Positions 1 to 6,376 of a stretch of 8,572 nucleotides of DNA are shown in pieces (the stretch's first letter is position 1; the number at the start of each line of letters is the position of its first letter). Origin of the DNA: Candidatus Fermentithermobacillaceae bacterium UBA3907 (GTDB lineage: Bacteria > Bacillota > Sulfobacillia > Fermentithermobacillales > Fermentithermobacillaceae); assembly GCA_002391545.1 (NCBI GenBank), contig DGFF01000139.1:3844-12415 (forward strand), written 5' to 3'. The position numbers and the translations under genes were made by a program. A model generated the notes under the pieces. That model was not told the origin of the DNA. It did no database searches and was given only the letters and a program-made list of their open reading frames with translations.

Positions 1-536
1 TGCCAAACAAGGTCCCAGATAAGGGGATCTTTTATAAGAACTTCCCATCCAGATTGAACTGCTTTAAGAAACTTGGGATTCAAATGATACGTCTCGCGGT
101 ATTTAACTAGGGGACATATTAATATGCCAGAAAGAATATCAACTCTAGTCTCCAACTTGCCATCTAGACTTAAATAAGGCATTAGGGGAAAAGTCCTGCA
201 TTGAATAGGTCGGCTATCCCTTGGACATTCTCCTCGACACATAATGAATGCTACTCGTCCTTTCCACGAAGAGGGAAAACCATTATGACGAGCCTTAGGG
301 AAAGTCCATGTGAGCCACGTTTCGTTCCCGCTAAACATTTGCTCCTCTCCAGGTAGTAGGTACATGCCTACACCAGGCTCAAACTCTTTACAGCACAACG
401 ATTGGCACAAGGAACCGCAGTCTGAATCAAGAGGAGGGACGTCCAACATGGAATAGACCGTTCTGAAATCCTCTTTACTCAAAGTGCCGCATATCAATTT
501 CTTCCGGTTAATCTTATTGGTGTAGCACACTCCCAT
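1..536 (-). CDS. YkgJ-like Cys-rich putative metal-chelating protein (3' end outside window)
   Basis: This open frame begins at an ATG (536-534) and reads through to the left edge without a stop, so 178 N-terminal codons are visible. Cysteines cluster as C40-x3-C44-x3-C48-C49, followed by C100-x3-C104, C113 inside a CRTFP motif, and C141. Spaced CC-containing clusters followed by a CR-x-FP motif are the hallmark of the YkgJ/CxxCxxCC family (PF03692), annotated as a putative zinc- or iron-chelating domain and also found in flagellin lysine methylase FliB. The segment PGVGMYLLPGEE (about residues 54-65) resembles uncharacterised clostridial members. The start is supported by AGAGAGG seven bases upstream and an in-frame TAG just before it. 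The gene is transcribed divergently from the ABC-F gene. Biochemical function is unknown. No signal peptide or membrane segment is visible, so it is probably cytoplasmic. Confidence 0.75.
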   Translation of the reverse strand, partial: MGVCYTNKINRKKLICGTLSKEDFRTVYSMLDVPPLDSDCGSLCQSLCCKEFEPGVGMYLLPGEEQMFSGNETWLTWTFPKARHNGFPSSWKGRVAFIMCRGECPRDSRPIQCRTFPLMPYLSLDGKLETRVDILSGILICPLVKYRETYHLNPKFLKAVQSGWEVLIKDPLIWDLVW

Positions 537-543
537 AAGCAGT

Positions 544-550
544 CCTCTCT
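544..550 (-). promoter_or_regulatory. Ribosome binding site of the YkgJ-like gene
   Basis: AGAGAGG on the minus strand lies seven bases before the ATG at 536. It decides the start, because an in-frame TAG lies just upstream and leaves no longer option. Confidence 0.7.
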
Positions 551-567
551 AGTTTCTTATCTCCAAT

Positions 568-573
568 ATTGTA
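568..573 (-). promoter_or_regulatory. Possible -10 element for the YkgJ-like gene
   Basis: TACAAT on the minus strand matches the sigma-A -10 hexamer at 5 of 6 positions and would start transcription about 25 bases before the ATG at 536. No convincing -35 hexamer is seen 16-18 bases upstream, so this is weak support. Confidence 0.25.
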
Positions 574-621
574 ACCTAAAACCCGGGTGCGATTTATCTT
601 CTTTCCTAGTCCACTCTGGCG

Positions 622-651
622 TTGACGATAGATCTGCATAAGTGATAACGT
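622..651 (+). promoter_or_regulatory. Possible sigma-A promoter for the ABC-F gene
   Basis: TTGACG (622-627) matches the -35 consensus at 5 of 6 positions. It is followed after 18 bases by TAACGT (646-651), which keeps the most conserved T, A and final T of the -10 box. The predicted transcript would start near 658, before both candidate translation starts of the ABC-F gene. Together with the minus-strand gene, this makes 537-677 a divergent promoter region. I saw no tRNA or obvious attenuator in it. Confidence 0.4.
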
Positions 652-677
652 AGAATTCTGCCTAGCACGAGTGTTTA

Positions 678-2603
678 GTGCAATGTGTATGCAAACATTT
701 ATTCTTCAGGGAGGTTTTTTCGACGGCTCTTCTTACTTTGTCAAATATCTCTCAGTTTGTAGGGGCTCAATGTTTGTTTTCATCTGTAAACATTTCGGTG
801 GCCCACAACGATCGAATCGGCATAGTAGGCAGAAATGGCGCCGGGAAAACTACTTTGCTACGTATCATCGCAGGGGATTTAATGCCAGATTCGGGGCAGG
901 TAATCATTTCTTCTAATCGTAGTTTAGGTTACCTATCTCAAGAATTGCCAACCTTTCGCAACACTGTACTCGAAGAAGTGATGGCTGGTAAGCCCCAAGT
1001 CATAGAAATTGAGGCAAGAATGAGGAAACTTGAGGAAAAGATGCTTACCTCATCAGATGATATAAATGAGCTACTGAAACAATACGCTCACGCCCAAACT
1101 CAGTTTGAAGCCCTCAACGGGTACAACTTGGAACATGAAGCTGCTGTAATCTTGGCAGGATTGGGGTTTGAAAAAGCAATCTGGCATTTTCCTGCAGAGA
1201 ATTTGAGCGGTGGGCAAAAAGTGAGAATCAATCTTGCCAAACTCTTAATATTAAAGCCTGACATATTGCTTCTAGATGAACCAACTAACCATCTGGATAT
1301 TGCGGGGATCGAATGGTTGGAATCCTACCTTAGAGCATATCCTGGCGCAGTGCTAATGGTTTCTCATGACAGGCGTTTTCTTGATAACCTTGCTGGAAAG
1401 ATTTGGGAGATCGACGAGGAAAAGGTGTGTGTCTACAGAGGAAATTATTCTTCCTACTTGCAGCAGAAAGAAGAAGAGATTAGGCAACTCGAGGAAAGGT
1501 ACGTTGAGCAACAAACCCTCATAATGGAAACTCGCCAATTTATCCAAAGATGGAAAGCTAACGCTAAAAGAGCGGGACAGGCTAGAAGCAGAGAAAAAAT
1601 GCTGCAGCGGCTCGACGTTACTCAAAAACCTAGAAAGCAAAAACATCTGAGTCTTACGTTCAGGCCATCAGAACGTACCAGTAGAGAAGTTGCAGTGATT
1701 GAGGGACTTAGCAAAGGTTTCGAGCAACCGTTATTTGAGGCTTTTACCTATACCGTAAGCAGGGGTGAACGTATTGCCCTTGTGGGGCCAAACGGATGCG
1801 GAAAAACTACATTCCTTAATTGCCTTATGGGACTTGAAGATTATTCCGGTTCTATACAATGGGGAACTGGTGTGAAGAAAGGGTACCTGACCCAAGTCCC
1901 CTGTTTTTTCAACGACGACAAAACTGTACTAGATGAGATCAAGAGTCTTGGGCTTCCTGAAAAAGAGGCAAGGGATGTGCTTGGAATGTTTCTATTTTCC
2001 GGTGATGAAGTTAATAAGGTTGTAAAAGATCTTTCAGAAGGTGAAAAATCTCGGTTGGAGCTAGCAAAACTAGTTTTATCCGATGCCAATGTCCTTCTTT
2101 TGGATGAACCTACCAATCATTTGGATCTGCCATCTAGACAAGCGCTTGAAAGAGCCCTGTGTGAGTTCGATGGTACTTTGATATTCGCATCCCACGACAG
2201 ACACCTAATTGATTTACTCGCTACCGTAGTGTTGTTCTTCGAAAATGGGAGTATAAAGGTTTTCGAGGGCAACTACTCTTCTTTTAGAGATAGTTGTAGA
2301 TGGGAACAACCAACGGAAGTAGAGCCAGTTAAGCGTAAGAACACTTCGCAGTCTGTTAAAGAATCTCGGGATAACCGTCGGGAAATTATAGCAGCTATTG
2401 ACTGCCGATTACAGGAGTTGGAATCTGAAATCAGCGAGTTGGAGTTGAAAGAACGTGAACTATCCTCTATCCTAGCTAATCACCAAACCTACGTAGATTC
2501 TAAGGATATTCCAGTGAAGGAATGGGGCCTCACCCGTTCAAAATTGGATAATCTATATGAAGAATGGGAAAAACTGATGGAGTCGAAACACGAATTTTCC
2601 TAA
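678..2603 (+). CDS. ABC-F family ATPase, two nucleotide-binding domains (Uup/YdiF-like translation factor)
   Basis: Soluble ABC proteins of class F bind the ribosomal E site and relieve stalled or drug-blocked ribosomes; they lack membrane domains, as here. Counting from the GTG at 678 (641 residues), domain 1 has Walker A GRNGAGKTT (51-59), Q-loop YLSQ (85-88), signature LSGGQ (176-180), Walker B LLLDEPTNHLD (197-207, catalytic E201) and switch SHDRRF (229-234). A charged helical linker (about 256-325) corresponds to the P-site tRNA interaction motif. Domain 2 has GPNGCGKTT (370-378), YLTQ (403-406), LSEGE (452-456), LLLDEPTNHLD (473-483, E477) and SHDRHL (505-510). Residues about 555-640 form a charged C-terminal coiled coil. 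The linker is short, so this looks like a housekeeping type rather than a typical resistance factor, but that is not certain. The true start is doubtful: GTG 678 has no clear RBS, whereas GGGAGG at 709-714 points to ACG 723 (626 residues). Confidence 0.95.
   Translation: MQCVCKHLFFREVFSTALLTLSNISQFVGAQCLFSSVNISVAHNDRIGIVGRNGAGKTTLLRIIAGDLMPDSGQVIISSNRSLGYLSQELPTFRNTVLEEVMAGKPQVIEIEARMRKLEEKMLTSSDDINELLKQYAHAQTQFEALNGYNLEHEAAVILAGLGFEKAIWHFPAENLSGGQKVRINLAKLLILKPDILLLDEPTNHLDIAGIEWLESYLRAYPGAVLMVSHDRRFLDNLAGKIWEIDEEKVCVYRGNYSSYLQQKEEEIRQLEERYVEQQTLIMETRQFIQRWKANAKRAGQARSREKMLQRLDVTQKPRKQKHLSLTFRPSERTSREVAVIEGLSKGFEQPLFEAFTYTVSRGERIALVGPNGCGKTTFLNCLMGLEDYSGSIQWGTGVKKGYLTQVPCFFNDDKTVLDEIKSLGLPEKEARDVLGMFLFSGDEVNKVVKDLSEGEKSRLELAKLVLSDANVLLLDEPTNHLDLPSRQALERALCEFDGTLIFASHDRHLIDLLATVVLFFENGSIKVFEGNYSSFRDSCRWEQPTEVEPVKRKNTSQSVKESRDNRREIIAAIDCRLQELESEISELELKERELSSILANHQTYVDSKDIPVKEWGLTRSKLDNLYEEWEKLMESKHEFS
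709..714 (+). promoter_or_regulatory. Strong Shine-Dalgarno pointing to an ACG codon (723) of the ABC-F gene
   Basis: GGGAGG ends eight bases before ACG at 723-725, in frame with the ABC-F protein. Translation from there would read (M/T)ALLTLSNISQ, the usual beginning of ABC-F proteins. Other in-frame options are GTG 678, which lies upstream of this SD and has no clear SD of its own, and TTG 738, which is 23 bases after it. The SD would make no sense inside a coding sequence begun at 678. Confidence 0.55.
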
Positions 2604-2630
2604 ACTGGTATGCTTAAGATTTATTTAAAG

Positions 2631-2666
2631 AACACGGCGGAAAGAGCCAAGCTCTCTCGCCGTGTT
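2631..2666. terminator. Hairpin terminator between convergent ABC-F and chemoreceptor genes, probably bidirectional
   Basis: A nine-base-pair stem AACACGGCG / CGCCGTGTT (2631-2639 with 2658-2666) encloses a small internal loop, a second five-pair stem AGAGC / GCTCT and a CAA loop. A T-rich run follows on the plus strand (GTTTCATTT). The minus strand also continues into a T-rich stretch (TTCTTTAAAT). It sits 27 bases past the ABC-F stop and 22 bases past the chemoreceptor stop, so one hairpin can serve both transcripts. Confidence 0.85.
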
Positions 2667-2688
2667 TCATTTGCTACCTATAAGATAT

Positions 2689-4968
2689 TTATAGATTAAA
2701 CTTTCTTACTATGTTTTGAAGCACCTCAGCTTGTGCCGCTAGGTCTTGAGCTGAAGACGATACTTGATCAGCTGCTAATGCCATCTCCTTAATGGAAGCA
2801 GCCACTTCTTCAATTGCAGCTGCGCTTTCTTGTGACACTGCAGCCACATTTTCTACTAAGCGCTTTACTTCCTCTGCAGACATGGCCATATCCTCGACTC
2901 CTGCCAGATTCTCGTTGGCGTACGTTGCTATATCATTTACAGCTGTTTCTGTTTGTCCTGTTGCGGTTTTCAGCCGCTCAAAGGAATCAATCAGTTTGAT
3001 AATTTCTTCTTGCGTTCCTACTGCAGCATTTTCTATTTCCGCCAGAACGGATCCTGCGTCCTGGGCAACCGCACTCCCGACATCGATCTCTTGGGTGCTC
3101 TGTTGGATGCTGCTCACAGTGTGTTCAATAGAGGTTGCGACTTTGTTAATCAAATCACTAATGTTCTTGGTCTCTGCCAAAGATCTTTCTGCCAGTTTCC
3201 GCACTTCATCTGCAACTACTGCAAAGCCGCGTCCGTGCTCGCCAGCTCTTGCCGCTTCTATGGCCGCGTTCAATGCCAACAGGTTGGTTTGAGATGCAAT
3301 ATCATCAATTACCGACACTATCTGCTGAATGCTCTGGGATAATCCGCTGAGTTCTGTAACTTGGATCGCTGCGCTTTCATTGGCACCTTGTATGTTGGCC
3401 ATGCTTGTAGACAATACCTGAATTGATTCAGTTGCCCTTTTAGCTGCAGCAGTATTCTCTTGGGCGACTGTTCCTACGTTCTCAAGGGCTTCAAGCACTT
3501 CTGCAAAAATCCTGTTGGTTTCCGATATGACGACTGCAATTGTATCCACTGCTCCATATTGTGCCTGGGTACCTTGGGCAACTCTTTCGACGGCTTCAGA
3601 TAGTTTTTCAGCGGCCATTGCCGTGTTGGCAGCTGTTGCGCTTTGTTCTGCTGCGCCACCTGCAAGTTGCTCGGCTGTTTCCGCTATCTGAGCCGCTATG
3701 CTGGTGGATTCTTCAGAAGTAGCAGACAATTCTTCACTGGTAGCCGCAAGCTGATCCGATGCACTAGTAATGTTCCTAATGATTCCTGCTATGTAATCTA
3801 AGAACTTGTTAAACCAATTCGCCAGTTCTCCTAGTTCGTTTTCAGATTCTACCTCAATCCTTCTGGTAAGGTCTCCTTCTCCTTCGGCAATGTTTTTAAC
3901 CATGTCCACGATGCCCTCTAGTGAACCTACCAACTTTCGGGAAAACCAAAGTGTAACCGCAACTGCCGCTACAACCATAACAGAGCACATGATCCATGTG
4001 GATTTTTGTAGGACCTTTGCCCTCGCCAGCGCTTCAGATTCGTTTACCTCAATGATTAAGCCGTAGGGCTCATTGCCTATATTGACCAATGTACCTGTTC
4101 CGAACACAGTTTCTCCTGTGAAGCTTCGGTATACTTCGCTGGACTGGACAAGATCATTTTCAGGCGAAACTGCTTGAGTGATAAACTCCAAAGGCCATCC
4201 TTGCACCGTTTCGTTCATGTCTAGACCTTTGCCATCTTTCGGTACAATACTTGTTATTACACTGCCTTTTGCATCGACCAAATACGACACAGCGGTAGTT
4301 CCTATTTGTTCGATACCCGACTGAACTAGGGATTTGAGAGAACCACCTGTTACCACCAAACTTACGATTCCTACTATACTGTCCTGATCATCTGCAATGC
4401 TGTCTGACTTTTTAGGATCTATAACTGGCAAGCCCAAAGCTAAACAATAGTTTTTGGTTATGTCTGAGTAAAAAAGATTCGACAATGTGATATGACCTTC
4501 CATGGCGCCCAGAACATAATCTTTTTCGGAGAAATCGGTACCAGGAATATCACTTGGGTTAGTGGAGTAAATAATAGAACCTGAAGGTGAAAGGACCAAA
4601 AATACATTGAAATCTGTGCGGCTTGTAACATCTTTGCCAAGATCTTCCATGTCAGGTTTTATCTTATTTAGCCATTCCAAAGAGCTTAGGTTGTAGTCTA
4701 CCTTGGATAGGGAAATTAAACCTTCCACTAACTGTATGTTGTTTGCTGTGTAATACCCTAGATCTTCAAGATGATCTATATAACCGTTTATTTCATCCGA
4801 TTTTATCTTTGCGAACGTATTGAGATTGGCAATTGCCTCCTCCGCTAATGTGTTCTTGGTATTTCTGTACATAGTCGTACCTAACACTGCTGCAGGAACT
4901 ACTGCCAAAAGCAGCCCAATTATTAGCAGTTGGCCCCCAATTTTACGAAATGCTTTAATCGAAATCAT
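2689..4968 (-). CDS. Methyl-accepting chemotaxis protein with Cache-type sensor domain
   Basis: This 759-residue transmembrane chemoreceptor would control the CheA/CheW kinase complex. An N-terminal membrane helix (about 12-34) is followed by an extracytoplasmic region (about 35-320) with the size and pattern of a double Cache domain, for example FNVFLVLSPSGSIIYST at 120-136. A second membrane helix (about 323-342) leads to a HAMP domain (about 343-395, with NELGELANWF at 377-386). The remainder is a long coiled-coil signalling domain. Its hairpin tip is the highly conserved SQTNLLALNAAIEAARAGE...GRGFAVVADEVRKLAERS segment near 559-596. The C-terminus NIVRKFNL carries no CheR-tethering pentapeptide. 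Start ATG 4968 has AGGG seven bases upstream, with AAGGGG directly abutting the codon. The ligand cannot be told from sequence. No cheA, cheW or flagellar gene is nearby, so this is an orphan receptor, as is common in clostridia and relatives. Confidence 0.97.
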   Translation of the reverse strand: MISIKAFRKIGGQLLIIGLLLAVVPAAVLGTTMYRNTKNTLAEEAIANLNTFAKIKSDEINGYIDHLEDLGYYTANNIQLVEGLISLSKVDYNLSSLEWLNKIKPDMEDLGKDVTSRTDFNVFLVLSPSGSIIYSTNPSDIPGTDFSEKDYVLGAMEGHITLSNLFYSDITKNYCLALGLPVIDPKKSDSIADDQDSIVGIVSLVVTGGSLKSLVQSGIEQIGTTAVSYLVDAKGSVITSIVPKDGKGLDMNETVQGWPLEFITQAVSPENDLVQSSEVYRSFTGETVFGTGTLVNIGNEPYGLIIEVNESEALARAKVLQKSTWIMCSVMVVAAVAVTLWFSRKLVGSLEGIVDMVKNIAEGEGDLTRRIEVESENELGELANWFNKFLDYIAGIIRNITSASDQLAATSEELSATSEESTSIAAQIAETAEQLAGGAAEQSATAANTAMAAEKLSEAVERVAQGTQAQYGAVDTIAVVISETNRIFAEVLEALENVGTVAQENTAAAKRATESIQVLSTSMANIQGANESAAIQVTELSGLSQSIQQIVSVIDDIASQTNLLALNAAIEAARAGEHGRGFAVVADEVRKLAERSLAETKNISDLINKVATSIEHTVSSIQQSTQEIDVGSAVAQDAGSVLAEIENAAVGTQEEIIKLIDSFERLKTATGQTETAVNDIATYANENLAGVEDMAMSAEEVKRLVENVAAVSQESAAAIEEVAASIKEMALAADQVSSSAQDLAAQAEVLQNIVRKFNL

Positions 4969-5026
4969 CCCCTTGCCCTAAATAATGTGATATCTTTGCG
5001 CACCATACATAATTCCATGGTTTATC

Positions 5027-5053
5027 CTATAGGCAAATGAAACAGTATATTAT
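5027..5053 (-). promoter_or_regulatory. Candidate promoter of the chemoreceptor gene
   Basis: Two weak readings overlap here on the minus strand. TATACT (5049-5044) is a 5-of-6 match to a sigma-A -10 box but has no good -35. ATAA (5053-5050), fifteen bases and GCCTATAG (5034-5027) resemble the motility sigma factor pattern TAAA-N15-GCCGATAA, with 6 of 8 matches in the downstream element. Either would give a leader of roughly 50-70 bases. The rest of the 4969-5212 gap holds an inverted repeat and the terminator of the amidohydrolase genes. Confidence 0.25.
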
Positions 5054-5058
5054 GCCTA
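5030..5058. repeat. Inverted repeat TAGGCA-N17-TGCCTA upstream of the chemoreceptor gene
   Basis: The arms TAGGCA (5030-5035) and TGCCTA (5053-5058) are perfect complements, 23 bases apart centre to centre (about two helical turns). Candidate -10 sequences for the minus-strand gene lie between or over the arms, which would suit an operator. A six-base dyad of some spacing is expected by chance in a region this size, so the regulatory role is a guess. Confidence 0.3.
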
Positions 5059-5137
5059 CTATGAAATAAAATCGAATAACCTGGACAAAAAGTTAACCCA
5101 CAGGCTAAAAGTTGTGCAGTTTAGATCCTGAAATGAA

Positions 5138-5166
5138 AAAGGGAGAGTTTCTAAATCTCTCCCTTT
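5138..5166 (-). terminator. Rho-independent terminator of the amidohydrolase pair
   Basis: A perfect ten-base-pair stem (AAAGGGAGAG at 5138-5147 with CTCTCCCTTT at 5157-5166) has a nine-base loop. Read on the minus strand it is followed by a T-rich tract (CTTTTTCATTTC). It lies 46 bases beyond the stop of the second amidohydrolase and separates that operon from the chemoreceptor promoter. Confidence 0.85.
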
Positions 5167-5212
5167 GATCTGGAGGTTAATCCCCTATTCTTCAATATGG
5201 TTCAATTTACCG

Positions 5213-6376
5213 TTAACCGAACACTTTCTCACCTTCTATGAAAACTGCTTCTATCTTCGACCTTATTTTGAACGGGTGTCCTGTCCAAATGCTAAAGTCT
5301 GCATCCTTCCCAGGCTCCAAACTCCCAACGCGATCGTCAACACCCAAAGTTATGGCAGGATTGAGGGTTATAGCTTTGAGGGCATCCCCTTCAGACATTC
5401 CGTTTGCCCATGCCACAGCAGCTGCAGTTACCAGGTGCTGGATTGGATGGAAGGGATGGTCGCTGATTATGCTAACGTGACACCCTGCCCGCGAAAGGGC
5501 TCCTGGAGTCTGTGGAGAAATATTGAGAGTTTCAATTTTGGCTCGGTGCCATATTGTTGGGCCTATGTTCACCTTGGCTTTCCTTTTACCTAAGAAGTCA
5601 GCTACTTCTATGCCGTCTGTACAGTGCTCAATGGAATAGTCAATATCAAATTCCTCAGCGATCCTTACGGCTGTAACAATGTCGTCTGCTCTGTGCGCGT
5701 GTACCCGTAAAGGTATCTCTTTCTTCAATACTTTCACAAGACTTAACATGTCCAAATCTGTATCTGGCATCTTTGATGGATCTTCTAGTCCTGCTTCTAG
5801 CTTCCTCAGATAATCCTTAGCTTTAAAGAGCGCATTTCTCAGAATAGAAGCAATACCCATTCGGGTTTTAGGTGCTTTGCCTTGTGAACCGTAAGAACCT
5901 TTGGGATTTTCGCCAAGAGCTCCTTTCATACCTGCAGGATTCCTGACAACCATATCATCAACGACGGTACCGAAGGTTTTCACTACAACTGTCTCGCCGC
6001 CTATGACGTTGCCTGAACCTGGAGTGACTTGCACACATGTAACTCCTCCAGAACGTGCGTCTTTGAAAGCAAAGTGATCAGGCCACACCGCATCTATAGC
6101 GCGAACCGACGCTGTTACCGGGTTAGATCCCTCATTTCCGTCTGATTCAGCTTGACCGTACCACTCGCTCCAAATACCTACATGTGTGTGGGCATCAACG
6201 AACCCTGGTAAGATCATTTTCCCCTTTGCATCAATTACAGTTGCGCCTTGCGGAATCGTCACATTTTCACCCACTTGGAGGATTTTACCTCCGCTCATGA
6301 GTAATATCCCGTTCTCTATCGGAACGCTAGATACAGGGTATATGGTTGCATCTACGATAGCCATAGTTTCCTTCAT
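5213..6376 (-). CDS. Metal-dependent amidohydrolase, second of a tandem pair (imidazolonepropionase-like, COG1228 type)
   Basis: A 387-residue member of the amidohydrolase superfamily, cytoplasmic, expected to hydrolyse an amide, cyclic amide or similar bond with one or two divalent metals. An N-terminal beta-sandwich strand set leads into a TIM barrel that opens with PGFVDAHTH (H63, H65). Further likely ligands are H226 and H228 in VHAHRADDI, H251 in IEHCTDG, and the catalytic D306 in ISDHP. E156 in the conserved GALGENPK segment could replace the carboxylated lysine of other subtypes (inference). The C-terminal GSLEPGKDADFSIW (351-364) is the standard closing sandwich motif. It overlaps the upstream paralogue by ATGA, and its AGGAGG lies inside that gene nine bases before the ATG; a second Met at codon 5 is a less likely start. 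By eye it is roughly half identical to its neighbour. The substrate is unknown; the hutI-like family name should not be read as histidine degradation, as no hut genes are present. Confidence 0.92.
   Translation of the reverse strand: MKETMAIVDATIYPVSSVPIENGILLMSGGKILQVGENVTIPQGATVIDAKGKMILPGFVDAHTHVGIWSEWYGQAESDGNEGSNPVTASVRAIDAVWPDHFAFKDARSGGVTCVQVTPGSGNVIGGETVVVKTFGTVVDDMVVRNPAGMKGALGENPKGSYGSQGKAPKTRMGIASILRNALFKAKDYLRKLEAGLEDPSKMPDTDLDMLSLVKVLKKEIPLRVHAHRADDIVTAVRIAEEFDIDYSIEHCTDGIEVADFLGKRKAKVNIGPTIWHRAKIETLNISPQTPGALSRAGCHVSIISDHPFHPIQHLVTAAAVAWANGMSEGDALKAITLNPAITLGVDDRVGSLEPGKDADFSIWTGHPFKIRSKIEAVFIEGEKVFG

Noticed and set aside
671..916. Open frame on the plus strand overlapping the 5' part of the ABC-F gene
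   Set aside because: Its translation matches nothing recognisable and overlaps the Walker A coding region in another frame. It also does not supply a better N-terminus through a frameshift.
678..2603. ABC-F protein as an antibiotic resistance factor
   Set aside because: The interdomain linker is short and Uup/YdiF-like, with no long antibiotic resistance domain visible. Sequence alone does not exclude it, but nothing supports it.
2792..3342. Plus-strand open frames antisense to the chemoreceptor signalling domain
   Set aside because: They mirror the highly biased codon pattern of the Ala/Ser/Glu-rich coiled coil on the other strand and have no independent start signal or family features.
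5165..5593. Plus-strand 142-codon open frame antisense to the second amidohydrolase
   Set aside because: It begins inside the terminator hairpin, has no ribosome binding site and lies opposite a clearly conserved gene.
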